Shown: piece by piece, positions 53,049 to 62,420 of the stretch | How the letters are laid out: every line of letters begins with the position of its first letter | Numbering within the stretch: position 1 is the stretch's first letter | From: Lachnoclostridium sp. An169 | GTDB lineage: Bacteria; Bacillota; Clostridia; Lachnospirales; Lachnospiraceae | Assembly: GCF_002160525.1 (NCBI RefSeq) | Contig: NZ_NFKT01000001.1 | Coordinates: forward strand, 248,001-312,000 | Direction: 5' to 3' | Length of the DNA stretch: 64,000 nt | Made by a program: the position numbers and the translations under genes | The notes under the pieces: generated by a model | What the model was told of the DNA's origin: nothing | The model's input: the letters and a program-made list of their open reading frames with translations, nothing else | Database searches by the model: none

Positions 53049-54377
53049 ATGAGTAAACCAGTAGTGGCCATTGTGGGGCGTCCGAATGTGGGAAAATCTA
53101 CATTGTTTAACGCTCTGGCGGGAGAGCGGATCTCCATTGTGAAGGATACGCCGGGAGTTACCAGAGACAGGATCTATGCGGACATCACATGGCTGGATAA
53201 AGAATTTACGATGATTGATACCGGCGGAATCGAGCCGGACAGCAGGGACGTGATCCTCTCCCAGATGAGGGAGCAGGCGCAGATTGCCATTGATACGGCG
53301 GATGTGATAATCTTTATCACAGACGTCAGGCAGGGACTTCAGGATGCGGATTCCAAGGTGGCTGACATGCTCAGGCGCTCCGGAAAACCGGTGGTCCTTG
53401 TGGTGAACAAAGTCGATAATTTTGAGAAACTTATGCCTGATGTGTATGAGTTCTATAATCTGGGAATCGGGGATCCCATCCCTATTTCCGCGTCTTCCAG
53501 GCTGGGACTGGGAGATATGCTGGATGCGGTTACGGCACATTTCCCCGAGGGAAGCGCCGGGGAGGAAGATGACGATCGCCCGAGAGTTGCGATCGTGGGA
53601 AAGCCCAATGTAGGGAAATCTTCCATCATCAACAAGCTTCTGGGTGAGAACCGGGTGATTGTCTCCGATGTGGCGGGAACTACCCGGGACGCCATTGATA
53701 CGGAGATCGTCCACAACGGGAAAGAATATGTGTTTATCGACACAGCAGGTCTGCGCCGGAAAAACAAGATCAAGGAAGAACTGGAGCGGTACAGCATTAT
53801 CCGTACCGTGGCGGCTGTGGAGCGGGCGGATGTGGTTCTCATGGTCATCGATGCAGTGGAGGGCGTGACCGAACAGGATGCCAAGATCGCCGGAATCGCC
53901 CATGAGAGAGGAAAAGGAATCATCATCGTTGTGAACAAGTGGGACGCCATCGAAAAGAATGACCGCACTATGCGGGAATACGAGGCGAAGATCCGCCAGA
54001 CGCTGTCTTACATGCCTTATGCGGAGATCATGTACGTCTCTGCGCTGACAGGACAGAGACTGAACAAACTGTACGACAAGATCGACATGGTGATTGAGAA
54101 CCAGACGCTGCGCGTGGCAACCGGAGTTCTCAATGAGATTATGACAGAGGCAGTGGCGCTGCAGCAGCCGCCGTCCGACAAGGGAAAGAGGCTGAAACTT
54201 TACTATATCACGCAGGTTTCCGTGAAGCCGCCCACATTCGTGATCTTTGTAAACGATAAGGAACTGATGCATTTCTCCTATACACGGTATCTGGAAAACA
54301 AGATCAGGGAGGCATTTGGATTCCGGGGGACTTCCCTGAAGTTCTTTATAAGAGAGAGAAAGGAAAAGGAGCAGTAA
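53049..54377 (+). CDS. der: Ribosome-assembly GTPase Der (EngA)
   Basis: A 442-residue protein with two GTPase domains. G1 of domain 1 is [14 protein letters not shown] (about 10), with DTGG, VVNKVD and SASS. G1 of domain 2 is [16 protein letters not shown] (about 187), with DTAG, VVNKWD and SALTG. A KH-like C-terminal domain covers about 355-442. Two tandem GTPase domains are unique to Der, which is needed for 50S subunit maturation. It is followed four bases later by plsY. Confidence 0.97.
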   Translation: MSKPVVAIVGRPNVGKSTLFNALAGERISIVKDTPGVTRDRIYADITWLDKEFTMIDTGGIEPDSRDVILSQMREQAQIAIDTADVIIFITDVRQGLQDADSKVADMLRRSGKPVVLVVNKVDNFEKLMPDVYEFYNLGIGDPIPISASSRLGLGDMLDAVTAHFPEGSAGEEDDDRPRVAIVGKPNVGKSSIINKLLGENRVIVSDVAGTTRDAIDTEIVHNGKEYVFIDTAGLRRKNKIKEELERYSIIRTVAAVERADVVLMVIDAVEGVTEQDAKIAGIAHERGKGIIIVVNKWDAIEKNDRTMREYEAKIRQTLSYMPYAEIMYVSALTGQRLNKLYDKIDMVIENQTLRVATGVLNEIMTEAVALQQPPSDKGKRLKLYYITQVSVKPPTFVIFVNDKELMHFSYTRYLENKIREAFGFRGTSLKFFIRERKEKEQ

Positions 54378-54381
54378 AGTT

Positions 54382-55038
54382 ATGGAACGATTGATCTGTC
54401 TTGCGATCGGCTATGTGTGCGGCCTTCTTGAGACCGGGTACTGGGTCGGGAAAATGTATCATGTGGATATCCGCAAGAAAGGGAGCGGAAATGCAGGTTC
54501 TACCAACGCTGTGCGTATACTCGGATGGAAGGCGGGAGCCATGACGTTTTTCGGGGATGTGCTGAAATGCTTTGTGGCTGTGCTGATCGTGATCTTCATG
54601 TACCGGGGCAGCGAATGTCTTCCCCTGCTTGCCATGTATGCGGGAGCCGGGGTCACACTGGGGCATAATTTTCCCTTTTATCTGGGATTCAAGGGAGGCA
54701 AGGGAATCGCCGTGATGGCGGCGCTTGTTGCGGCAAACAGTTTCTGGCATCTTCCGGCAAGTCTTCTCCTGATCCCTGTGACGCTTGCCTGCTTCCTGGT
54801 TCCGGTACTCATCACAAGGTACATATCCGTGGGCTCGCTGCTTGCCTATCTGGTATTCTTTATCGAGATGGTGCTCTGCGGGCAGGCGGGATGGCTGGAC
54901 ATGGAGCCTCATTACCTCTATGAGCTTTATATTCTGGTGTTTGTGCTTTTCGCTCTGGCATGTTACCAGCACCGGGCAAATATCAGAAGGCTGATGAACG
55001 GGACGGAGAACAAGTTCGGCGGAAAGAAAAAAGAATAA
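54382..55038 (+). CDS. plsY: Glycerol-3-phosphate acyltransferase PlsY
   Basis: A 218-residue membrane acyltransferase using acyl phosphate from PlsX. Family motifs are GSGNAGSTNAVRILG (about 34), GHNFPFYLGFKGGKGIA (about 94-110) and the later HRANIRRL. Five to six hydrophobic helices are seen. It lies between der and gpsA, which supplies the glycerol-3-phosphate substrate. Confidence 0.96.
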   Translation: MERLICLAIGYVCGLLETGYWVGKMYHVDIRKKGSGNAGSTNAVRILGWKAGAMTFFGDVLKCFVAVLIVIFMYRGSECLPLLAMYAGAGVTLGHNFPFYLGFKGGKGIAVMAALVAANSFWHLPASLLLIPVTLACFLVPVLITRYISVGSLLAYLVFFIEMVLCGQAGWLDMEPHYLYELYILVFVLFALACYQHRANIRRLMNGTENKFGGKKKE

Positions 55039-55051
55039 GGAGAAAAATAAT

Positions 55052-56074
55052 ATGGCGAATGCAGGCGTACTCGGAGCGGGAAGCTGGGGCACAGCTCTTT
55101 CTGTTCTGCTCCATGACAACGGACACCAGGTAACAGTGTGGTCCATCGATGCGGATGAAGTGAAGATGCTGCGTGAGAAGAGGGAGCATCTGACGAAACT
55201 TCCGGGGGTGAAGATCCCGGAGGACATGGTGATTACCGGAGATCTGGAAGAAACCGTACGGGGAAAGGATTTCCTCGTGCTTGCAGTACCTTCCGTATAT
55301 ACAAGGGGGACGGCGCGGAAGATGCGACCCTTTGTCAGCGACGGGCAGATTATTGTGGATGTGGCAAAAGGAATCGAGGAGTCCACGCTGAAGACGCTGT
55401 CGCAGCAGATCGAGGAGGAGATTCCCCAGGCGGATGTGGCAGTCCTTTCCGGTCCGAGCCACGCGGAGGAGGTGGGACGGCGGATGCCAACCACCTGCGT
55501 CATCGGCGCGAAGACGAGAAAGACGGCGGAGTACCTGCAGTCCATGTTCATCAGCAAAGTGTTCCGCGTTTATACAAGTCCGGATATTCTGGGAATTGAA
55601 CTTGGCGGGGCGCTGAAAAACGTGATCGCCCTGGCAGCCGGAATTGCAGACGGGCTTGGATATGGCGACAACACAAAGGCCGCCCTGATCACCCGGGGAA
55701 TCGCGGAGATCGCCCGGCTCGGCGTGAAGATGGGCGGAAAGATCGAGAGCTTTGTAGGGCTGACCGGGATCGGTGATCTGATCGTGACCTGTGCCAGTGT
55801 ACACAGCCGGAACCGGAAAGCGGGATACCTGATCGGAAAGGGTCGCACCATGCAGGAAGCCATGGATGAGGTCAACATGGTCGTGGAGGGCGTCTACTCG
55901 GCAAAAGCAGCGGCTGCCCTGGCGAAGAAGTACGATGTTGCCATGCCCATTGTGGATGAAGTGAACCGGGTGCTCTTTGAAGGAAAAGACCCGGCACAGG
56001 CGGTGGACGACCTGATGATGCGGGAATCGAGAAGTGAGAATACCGCGCTTCTGTGGGAAGAGACAGAAGAATAG
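55052..56074 (+). CDS. gpsA: Glycerol-3-phosphate dehydrogenase (NAD(P)+)
   Basis: A 340-residue enzyme making sn-glycerol-3-phosphate from dihydroxyacetone phosphate. The dinucleotide-binding site is AGVLGAGSWGTALSVLL (about 3-19). Substrate and catalytic blocks are SGPSHAEEVG (about 135), GGALKNVIALAAGIADGLGYGDNTKAALITRG (about 188-218, with catalytic Lys) and GLTGIGDLIVTC (about 232). AAGGAGAAAAATA precedes ATG. It completes the phosphatidic acid pathway with plsX and plsY. Confidence 0.97.
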   Translation: MANAGVLGAGSWGTALSVLLHDNGHQVTVWSIDADEVKMLREKREHLTKLPGVKIPEDMVITGDLEETVRGKDFLVLAVPSVYTRGTARKMRPFVSDGQIIVDVAKGIEESTLKTLSQQIEEEIPQADVAVLSGPSHAEEVGRRMPTTCVIGAKTRKTAEYLQSMFISKVFRVYTSPDILGIELGGALKNVIALAAGIADGLGYGDNTKAALITRGIAEIARLGVKMGGKIESFVGLTGIGDLIVTCASVHSRNRKAGYLIGKGRTMQEAMDEVNMVVEGVYSAKAAAALAKKYDVAMPIVDEVNRVLFEGKDPAQAVDDLMMRESRSENTALLWEETEE

Positions 56075-56079
56075 CATAA

Positions 56080-56127
56080 ACCCCCTGTCTGCTGCATAGA
56101 CTGGTATCAGCAGAACAAGGGGGTATT
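56080..56127 (+). terminator. Hairpin between gpsA and spoIVA
   Basis: ACCCCCTGT pairs with ACAAGGGGGT, and CTGCTG/CAGCAG lies inside. TTTT follows. It probably ends gpsA transcription before the sporulation gene. Confidence 0.7.
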
Positions 56128-56131
56128 TTGT

Positions 56132-57604
56132 ATGGATTCATTTCAGGTATACAGGGATATGCGGGCAAGGACCAACGGAGAGATCTATATCGGTGTGGTG
56201 GGACCGGTTCGGACAGGCAAATCGACGTTTATCAAACGCTTTATGGATCTCCTTGTCATTCCGAACATGTCTGACGCCCACGCAAGAGAACGGACCAAAG
56301 ATGAACTTCCCCAGTCGGCTTCCGGGACGACGATCATGACAACAGAGCCCAAATTTGTCCCGAAAGAGGCGGCGCCGGTTAAGCTCTCCGAGGATATTGA
56401 GGTGAAGGTGCGCCTGATTGACTGTGTGGGCTTCATGGTGGAAGGAGCTTCGGGGCATACTGAAAATAATGCGGAACGCCAGGTGAAGACGCCCTGGTTC
56501 GAGTATGAGATTCCCTTTACGAAGGCGGCGGAGATCGGCACCCGGAAGGTGATCCACGACCATGCGACCATCGGATTTGTGGTGACCACGGATGGAAGTG
56601 TGACAGATCTTCCCAGGGAGAATTATGTGGCGGCTGAGGAGAAGACGGTAAAAGAACTCAAAAGCATCGGGAAGCCGTTTATCATTCTGCTCAACTGCCG
56701 GAAGCCTTACGGGGAGGAGGCAGAGGCGTTAAAGAAGCAGATGGAAGAAAAATACGGCGTCCCCGTATTCCCGGTCAACTGCGAGCAGCTGAAAAATGAG
56801 GATATCAATGAGATCATGCGGCAGGTGCTGTTCGAGTTCCCGGTTACGGAGGTGGAATTTTATATTCCCAAGTGGGTGGAGATGCTTTCCCGGGATCATG
56901 CGATCAAAAAGGATCTGGTCGAAAATATCAGGAATCTTATGGACGGGATCGATGATATCCGAAGTGTTTCCTCGATGGAGCCGCAGACAGACAGCCCGTA
57001 CATAGAACAGGCCGGCGTGGAGAAGGTGGAGATGGATACGGGAAAGGTGAGCGTACGGATCCGTTTCGCCCAGAAGTATTACTATGAAGTGCTCAGCGAG
57101 CTTACCGGCACACAGATCCGGGGAGAGTACGAACTGATCGCCACCATGAAGGAACTTGCCGCCATGAAAGAAGAGTTCGGGCAGATCAAAGACGCTTTTG
57201 CCGATGTGAAGATGAAAGGCTACGGAGTGGTAAGTCCGAAGAAAGAGGAGATCCATCTGGATGAGCCGGTGATTATCAAGCAGGGGAGCAAGTACGGAGT
57301 GAAGATCCGCTCCGAGGCGCCTTCCATCCATATGATCCGCGCTAATATTGAGACAGAGATCGCGCCCATTGTCGGAAGCGAACAGCAGGCGGAGGACCTG
57401 GTGGAGTATATCCGCAAGGAGAGCGGGACGCCGGAAGGTGTCTGGGGGACAAATATATTCGGGAAATCCGTGGAAGAACTGGTGATGGACGGCATGCGCA
57501 GCAAAATCAACATGATCAATGACGAGAGCCAGATGAAGCTGCAGGATTCCATGCAGAAGATCGTCAATGACACAAACGGCGGTCTGGTGTGCATTATCAT
57601 CTGA
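56132..57604 (+). CDS. spoIVA: Stage IV sporulation protein A (coat morphogenetic ATPase)
   Basis: A 490-residue SpoIVA, the ATPase that polymerises on the forespore and anchors the spore coat. The N-terminal P-loop domain shows GVVGPVRTGKSTFIKRFM (about 21-38) and DCVGFMVEGASGH. The middle and C-terminal parts match family blocks SRDHAIKKDLVENI and GTNIFGKSVEELVMDGM. The last residues, GGLVCIII, are the conserved C-terminal end. Its presence shows that the organism belongs to a spore-forming lineage. Confidence 0.97.
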   Translation: MDSFQVYRDMRARTNGEIYIGVVGPVRTGKSTFIKRFMDLLVIPNMSDAHARERTKDELPQSASGTTIMTTEPKFVPKEAAPVKLSEDIEVKVRLIDCVGFMVEGASGHTENNAERQVKTPWFEYEIPFTKAAEIGTRKVIHDHATIGFVVTTDGSVTDLPRENYVAAEEKTVKELKSIGKPFIILLNCRKPYGEEAEALKKQMEEKYGVPVFPVNCEQLKNEDINEIMRQVLFEFPVTEVEFYIPKWVEMLSRDHAIKKDLVENIRNLMDGIDDIRSVSSMEPQTDSPYIEQAGVEKVEMDTGKVSVRIRFAQKYYYEVLSELTGTQIRGEYELIATMKELAAMKEEFGQIKDAFADVKMKGYGVVSPKKEEIHLDEPVIIKQGSKYGVKIRSEAPSIHMIRANIETEIAPIVGSEQQAEDLVEYIRKESGTPEGVWGTNIFGKSVEELVMDGMRSKINMINDESQMKLQDSMQKIVNDTNGGLVCIII

Positions 57605-57606
57605 TC

Positions 57607-57849
57607 GGGGACGTAGTAAAGTTAAGTTTGACTACGTCCCGAATTGAAGCCCGCTGTGTCCCTTTTTGCACTTTAGTGTGTCCCCCTTGTGCAAAACGTA
57701 AATTTTTTTTGAAAATATTATATCTGATATAGAAGAAATTTGTGGATTTTTCAGAAGGGGACAGGGGTATGCGCAAAAAGGGACGGGGGGTATGTCAAGT
57801 TGGGGACGTAGTAAAATTCAATTTTACTACGTCCCCAACTTGACATACC
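57607..57849. repeat. Palindromic (REP-like) composite spacer
   Basis: The 306-bp gap after spoIVA has no credible gene but contains ordered inverted repeats. The first is GGGACGTAGT (57608-57617) / ACTACGTCCC (57631-57640). The last is a perfect 61-nt palindrome at 57789-57849, with 30-bp arms and a single central C, that contains the same GGGACGTAGT core. Between them, GTCCCTTTTTGC (57658-57669) pairs with GCAAAAAGGGAC (57773-57784). The shared core and symmetric layout suggest a mobile repetitive element that may also terminate transcription. An A/T-rich stretch near 57700-57745 forms the centre. Confidence 0.8.
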
Positions 57850-57910
57850 TGGCCAAATAGTCTACTATCCAGATAATAAGCATCCGCATACAGACAGGAG
57901 GTACTTTACG

Positions 57911-58732
57911 ATGAGCAGACAGTATGAAAAGCTGGAAAAATGTTATGAATATTATAAATCGGTTACGGATTTTGTCCCGCGCGTGGGCCTGATCCTCGGC
58001 TCGGGGCTGGGAGGCTACGCGCGGAACATGAGAGTGGTGCAGGAGATTCCCTACGGGGATATTCCCGGTTTTCCGGTATCCACGGTGCAGGGGCATGACG
58101 GCAGGTTCCTGCTGGGATACATCGGGAACGTCCCGGCGGTGGTCATGAAGGGAAGGGTACATTATTATGAGGGATATTCCATGGAGCAGGTCGTCCTTCC
58201 GGTCAGGCTCATGAAGAAGATGGGGATCGAGGTGCTTTTCCTGACCAATGCGTCCGGCGGGATCAACCGGAAGTTCCATGTGGGAGATTTCATGATGATC
58301 ACGGATCAGATCTCCAGTTTCGCGCCGTCCCCGCTGATCGGGGAGAATGTGTCGGAACTGGGAGAGCGTTTCCCGGATATGACGCATATCTATGATACCG
58401 AGCTGCAGGATCTGATCCGCAGGACGGCAGAGGAGGAGAAGATTGCCCTTCAGGAAGGCGTGTATCTGCAGACGACGGGACCGAATTTCGAGAGCCCGGC
58501 GGAGATCCGGATGTATGCGGTTCTCGGGGCGGACGCTGTGGGAATGAGCACGGCATGCGAGGCGATTGCGGCCCGCCATGCGGGAATAAGAGTGTGCGGA
58601 ATCTCCTGCGTGTCAAATATGGCGAGCGGCATATCGGAGGAAGAACTGAGCCATCTGGATGTCCAGGCGGTGGCGGACCGGCGTGCCGGAGAGTTTGAGC
58701 GGCTGGTGACAAAGTGCATTGAGAAGATATAA
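57911..58732 (+). CDS. Purine-nucleoside phosphorylase
   Basis: A 273-residue trimeric (PNP class) purine-nucleoside phosphorylase for phosphorolysis of inosine and guanosine. Family blocks are LILGSGLGGYA (about 22), PVSTVQGHDGRFLLGYIG, MKGRVHYYEGYSMEQVVLPVRLMK (about 78), FLTNASGGIN (about 111) and GPNFESPAEIRMYAVLGADAVGMSTACEAIAARHAGIRV (about 190). GGAGGTACTTTACG precedes the ATG. With the following deaminase it forms a purine salvage pair. Confidence 0.94.
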   Translation: MSRQYEKLEKCYEYYKSVTDFVPRVGLILGSGLGGYARNMRVVQEIPYGDIPGFPVSTVQGHDGRFLLGYIGNVPAVVMKGRVHYYEGYSMEQVVLPVRLMKKMGIEVLFLTNASGGINRKFHVGDFMMITDQISSFAPSPLIGENVSELGERFPDMTHIYDTELQDLIRRTAEEEKIALQEGVYLQTTGPNFESPAEIRMYAVLGADAVGMSTACEAIAARHAGIRVCGISCVSNMASGISEEELSHLDVQAVADRRAGEFERLVTKCIEKI

Positions 58733-58764
58733 AGACGGAATATATAAGACAGAGGAGAGAACAG

Positions 58765-60048
58765 ATGAAGACAAGAATTTACAATGCAAGAATACTGACA
58801 ATGGAAGAAAACCGTCCGGTTTTTGAGGGCGAGATCCATATCGACGGAGATACGATCACCTATGTGGGGGATGCGGCAAATGCCCCGGTGCAGGATTCGG
58901 GATGGGACCAGGAGACCGACGCACAGGGAAACCTGGTCATGCCGGGATTTAAGGACGCCCATACCCATTCTGCCATGACGTTTCTGCGATCCCATGCGGA
59001 TGACATGAAGCTGGACGAGTGGCTGAACAACCGGGTATTCCCGGCGGAGGCGCAGCTCACGGACGAGGATATCTACTGGCTGACCAAGCTGGCTGTCATG
59101 GAATACCTCACCAGCGGCATTACGGCGATCTTTGACATGTACATGCACCGTGCCGCAGGGGCAAAGGCTGTGGAGGACTGCGGATTCCGCAATGTGTTCT
59201 GCGAGAGCATCAACAATTTCGGGGGGACCCTGGAGGAAGTGGAGCAGGACTACCACACTTACAATCAGGATCCTCACAGACTTGTGAGCTACCAGCTTGG
59301 TTTCCATGCGGAGTATACCACAAGCCGGGAACTGATGGAGGGGCTTGCGGCGCTCTCTGACAAATACAGTGCGCCGGTCTATGTACACTGTTCGGAGACA
59401 AAGAAGGAAGTGGAAGAATGCCGGAGCCGTACGGGAATGTCTCCGGTGGCCTATATGGATTCCCTGGGGCTGTTCCGCCACGGCGGCGGGCTGTTCCACG
59501 GCGTGCATATGGATGAAAGTGATTTTGATATCATTAAGGAGCGGGGGCTTTATGTGGTGACGAACCCGGCTTCCAACTTAAAGCTTGCAAGCGGGATCGC
59601 TCCGGTGAAACGCTATCTCGACCTGGGGATTCCGGTTGCCATCGGCACGGACGGACCGGCCAGCAACAACTGTCTGGACATGTTCCGGGAGATGTTCCTG
59701 GTGACCGGGCTTCAGAAGGTGCTCTGTGACGATCCGGAGGCGGTTCCCGCCATGGAGGTTCTGAAGATGGCAACGGTAAACGGAGCCCTCTCCATGGGAC
59801 TTCCGGAATGCGATACTCTCTCGGAAGGGAAAAAGGCGGATCTGATCATGATTGATCTGATGCAGCCCAATATGCAGCCGCTCCAGAATATTGAGAAAAA
59901 TATTGTCTACAGCGGCAGCAAACAGAATGTGAAGATGACCATGATCGGAGGAAAGGTGCTCTACCGGGACGGAAACTTCTATCTGGACAGCACTCCGGAG
60001 GAGATCTACCGGAAGGCAAACGAATCCGCCAGACGGATTCTCGGGTGA
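58765..60048 (+). CDS. 5-methylthioadenosine / S-adenosylhomocysteine deaminase-like amidohydrolase
   Basis: A 427-residue zinc amidohydrolase. Metal ligands are in PGFKDAHTHSAMTFLRS (about 62), QLGFHAEYTTS (about 175), YVHCSETKKEVEE (about 205), GVHMDESDF (about 248) and the Asp in IGTDGPASNNCLDMFREM (about 293). These fit the MtaD/TrzN-type adenosine-like deaminases that release ammonia from MTA or SAH. The exact substrate is not certain. It starts 32 bases after the phosphorylase. Confidence 0.88.
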   Translation: MKTRIYNARILTMEENRPVFEGEIHIDGDTITYVGDAANAPVQDSGWDQETDAQGNLVMPGFKDAHTHSAMTFLRSHADDMKLDEWLNNRVFPAEAQLTDEDIYWLTKLAVMEYLTSGITAIFDMYMHRAAGAKAVEDCGFRNVFCESINNFGGTLEEVEQDYHTYNQDPHRLVSYQLGFHAEYTTSRELMEGLAALSDKYSAPVYVHCSETKKEVEECRSRTGMSPVAYMDSLGLFRHGGGLFHGVHMDESDFDIIKERGLYVVTNPASNLKLASGIAPVKRYLDLGIPVAIGTDGPASNNCLDMFREMFLVTGLQKVLCDDPEAVPAMEVLKMATVNGALSMGLPECDTLSEGKKADLIMIDLMQPNMQPLQNIEKNIVYSGSKQNVKMTMIGGKVLYRDGNFYLDSTPEEIYRKANESARRILG

Positions 60049-60082
60049 AAATCCGGTTGCTTAAATAAGCGGACACACGTAT

Positions 60083-60115
60083 AATAAAGTAGATGGCATT
60101 GCCATCTGCTTTATT
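60083..60115 (+). terminator. Hairpin after the deaminase gene
   Basis: AATAAAGTAGATGGC pairs with GCCATCTGCTTTATT across a three-base loop, with one mismatch. The right arm ends T-rich, so it may terminate the purine salvage operon. Confidence 0.65.
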
Positions 60116-60186
60116 GTATTAAAGGGATGAGCAGGACGGGGGATACTTATCGGGGAGAAAATAATAAGGGAAGGGGTATACAAGGG

Positions 60187-60651
60187 ATGAAAGCAGCAAT
60201 ATTTGCGTTGGATACAGGTGCCTATAAGGCGAAAGCAGAAAGTGCGGCGGCATCGGCTCTGAAAAGGATGCTGGAACAGGTCGGCTTTGAGGTGAAGGCG
60301 GCAGGATTCCTTCCGCAGGACCGGGAAGTGGTGGCGTCGGTTATGATTCATCTGGCGGATTCCGGGTCGGTGCAGCTGATCCTGACCACCGGTGCTGTGG
60401 GGTATCTGGAGGAGGACTGTGCCCCGGATGCACTGACAGATGCGGCGGAGCGGCTCCTGCCCGGGATACCGGAAGCTCTGAGGACCTTTAATATCCGCCA
60501 TTCCAAAAAAGTGATTCTTGACCGCTCGGCAGCCGGGATCCGGAAGAAAACCGTTCTGATCAACCTGCCGGAGAGCGCTAAGACAGCAAAGGAGGACATG
60601 GAGTATATCCTGCCGGAAGTGGTTCAGGCGGTGGATACTCTGAATTTATGA
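60187..60651 (+). CDS. MogA/MoaB-like domain protein
   Basis: A 154-residue protein with the fold pattern of the molybdopterin-binding MogA/MoaB/CinA-N group: LPQDREVVASVMIHLADSGSVQLILTTGAVGY (about 42-74) and later LPGIPEALRTF. The usual GGTGxxxRD motif is changed to TTGAVGYLEEDCAPDA, so molybdenum cofactor binding is uncertain. GGGAAGGGG lies ten bases before the start. Its end overlaps the next start (ATGATG), so it is coupled to the MBL gene. Confidence 0.7.
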   Translation: MKAAIFALDTGAYKAKAESAAASALKRMLEQVGFEVKAAGFLPQDREVVASVMIHLADSGSVQLILTTGAVGYLEEDCAPDALTDAAERLLPGIPEALRTFNIRHSKKVILDRSAAGIRKKTVLINLPESAKTAKEDMEYILPEVVQAVDTLNL

Positions 60652-61379
60652 TGAAGATAACATATTTGGCGCACAGCGGATTTCTGGCAGAGACAGAGGA
60701 TGCATATTTCCTGTTCGACTATTACAAAGGGGATCTGCCCCGGATGAATCCGCAAAAGAAACTGCTTGTGTTTGCCAGTCACGCACATTACGATCACTAT
60801 AACCCGCAGATATTTGAACTGCGGAAACATGTTACGACAGTCCGCTTCATTCTCTCATCGGATATCTTTGTCCATGAGGCGGAAGATATTGTCCGCATGA
60901 AGCCCAACGAGGACCGGACTGTTCTGGGATGCCGCATCCATACCCTGCGGTCCACGGACGAGGGCGTGGCTTTTCTGGTAAAAGAGAAAGGGCGGACCAT
61001 CTATCACGCCGGGGATCTCAACTGGTGGCACTGGGAGGAAGAGACGAAAGAGTACAATACAGCCATGCGCCGGGCTTACCAGGCGGAGATCAACAAGCTT
61101 CAGAAAGAGAAGATCGACGTGGCTTTTGTACCGGTGGATCCCCGCCTCGGGGAGGCCTACTGTCTGGGGCTGGACTGCTTTATGAAACGGACGGATACGA
61201 AGAAGGTGTTCCCCATGCATTTCTGGGACAACTATGCCATATTTGACCGGCTTGCCCTGGAGGCCTGCGCGGCACAGTATGAGGACCGGATCGTGCGCAT
61301 CGAGCGGGAGGGACAGAGTTTCCTTCTGGAAGATGATCCGCAGGAGAGGAAGAGAATGAACAGAGAGGATGGATTATGA
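60648..61379 (+). CDS. MBL-fold hydrolase (UlaG/RomA-like)
   Basis: A 243-residue metallo-beta-lactamase-fold protein. Metal ligands lie in [16 protein letters not shown] (about 42-57), [15 protein letters not shown] (about 118) and FPMHFWDN near the end. It resembles the L-ascorbate-6-phosphate lactonase/RomA type with unknown substrate. It overlaps the MogA-like gene at its start and rnhA at its end (ATGA), so the three form a tightly coupled operon. ATG at 60648 or 60651 could be the start. Confidence 0.82.
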   Translation: MMKITYLAHSGFLAETEDAYFLFDYYKGDLPRMNPQKKLLVFASHAHYDHYNPQIFELRKHVTTVRFILSSDIFVHEAEDIVRMKPNEDRTVLGCRIHTLRSTDEGVAFLVKEKGRTIYHAGDLNWWHWEEETKEYNTAMRRAYQAEINKLQKEKIDVAFVPVDPRLGEAYCLGLDCFMKRTDTKKVFPMHFWDNYAIFDRLALEACAAQYEDRIVRIEREGQSFLLEDDPQERKRMNREDGL

Positions 61380-61864
61380 CAGTAAAAATATATACAGACG
61401 GGGCTGCACGGGGCAATCCGGACGGACCCGGAGGATACGGGACGGTTCTGGAATATGTGGACACGAAGGGGGAGCTCCATGTCAAGGAGATCTCCCGGGG
61501 ATATGTCAGGACAACCAACAACCGCATGGAGCTGATGGCAGTGATCGCCGGACTGGAGGCGCTGAACCGCCCCTGTACGGTGGAAGTCTACTCGGACTCC
61601 CAGTATGTGGTCAATGCATTTAACCAGCACTGGGTGGACGGCTGGCTGAAAAAAGGATGGAAGCGGGGGAAAAATGAACCCGTGAAAAACGTGGATCTCT
61701 GGAAGCGCCTGCTGGCTGCAAAAGCTCCCCACAGCGTGAGCTTCCACTGGGTGAAAGGCCATAACGGACACCCTCAGAACGAGCGGTGCGACGAGCTCGC
61801 AACCACAGCGGCGGACGGGGATCTTCTGGAGGAAGATACCGGTCTTAACGTGGAGCCGGCGTGA
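61376..61864 (+). CDS. rnhA: Ribonuclease HI
   Basis: A 162-residue RNase H type 1 that degrades RNA in RNA-DNA hybrids. Catalytic residues are Asp in [21 protein letters not shown] [17 protein letters not shown] (about 6), Glu in [17 protein letters not shown] (about 47), Asp in [12 protein letters not shown] (about 68) and the late Asp in [15 protein letters not shown] (about 132). The basic handle [16 protein letters not shown] is present. ATGA overlap with the preceding MBL gene. Confidence 0.95.
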   Translation: MTVKIYTDGAARGNPDGPGGYGTVLEYVDTKGELHVKEISRGYVRTTNNRMELMAVIAGLEALNRPCTVEVYSDSQYVVNAFNQHWVDGWLKKGWKRGKNEPVKNVDLWKRLLAAKAPHSVSFHWVKGHNGHPQNERCDELATTAADGDLLEEDTGLNVEPA

Positions 61865-61965
61865 GTTTTTGAGAATAAAGTATCCTGAGTTCCCCCTCCT
61901 GAGTTCCCCGGGAAAAAAGGGACTGGACATTTCCCGGTGTGGAATGTATAATCAGATATTGTGTT

Positions 61966-62339
61966 AAGTAGGACAGACAATCGCGGCTGCAGGCGCCGAA
62001 AGGCCGCAGACGAGGAAAGTCCGGGCTTCACAGGGCAGGATGCCGGATAACGTCCGGTGGAGGTGACTCCAAGGCCAGTGCAACAGAAATAAACCGCCGC
62101 GGGCACACTTTTCGGAGCAGTCCGGGAAGTACGGCCTGCGGTAAGGGTGGAAAGGCAGTGTAAGAGACTACCGCCCTGGTGGTAACAGCAGGGGCACATG
62201 TAAACCCCATCCGAAGCAAGACCGAGAAGAGGCATTGTGGCGGCCCGTCACGCTTCAGGTAGGTCGCTCGAGCACGGCGGTAACGCCGCGCCTAGACAGA
62301 TGATTGTCCAACGACATAACCCGGCTTATCGTCCTGCTT
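61966..62339 (+). ncRNA. rnpB: RNase P RNA
   Basis: The sequence contains conserved RNase P RNA parts: GAGGAAAGTCCGGGCTTC (P4/CR-I, about 62014), ACAGAAA near 62084 and AGACAGATGATTGTCC near the 3' end (CR-V side). Ends pair as P1: AAGTAGGAC with GTCCTGCTT, with one G-T pair. Length, about 374 nt, and order match bacterial type A-like RNase P RNA. It matures tRNA 5' ends. Boundaries are set by the P1 pairing. Confidence 0.92.
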
Positions 62340-62359
62340 GACACATTTAACAGTCCGTT

Positions 62360-62393
62360 CCGGGCCGGTGCGATTATGCCGTACACGGCCCGG
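62360..62393 (+). other. Stable hairpin between rnpB and the DAHP synthase gene
   Basis: CCGGGCCG (62360-62367) and CGGCCCGG (62386-62393) form a perfect GC-rich eight-bp stem. There is no T-run, so it is not a plain terminator. It may mark the rnpB 3' processing end or serve in the mRNA leader. Confidence 0.5.
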
Positions 62394-62420
62394 AGGGAAA
62401 GACAGGAGAAAAAGAATACC

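Noticed and set aside
52962..54272. 436-codon minus-strand open frame opposite der
   Set aside because: The product has no recognisable motif, and der has full GTPase signatures in the opposite direction.
54346..56077. Long minus-strand open frames opposite plsY and gpsA
   Set aside because: They lack ribosome binding sites and domains. Both plus-strand genes are complete members of known families.
57601..57910. CRISPR array in the repeated spacer after spoIVA
   Set aside because: The repeats are inverted, not regularly spaced direct repeats, and there are no cas genes.
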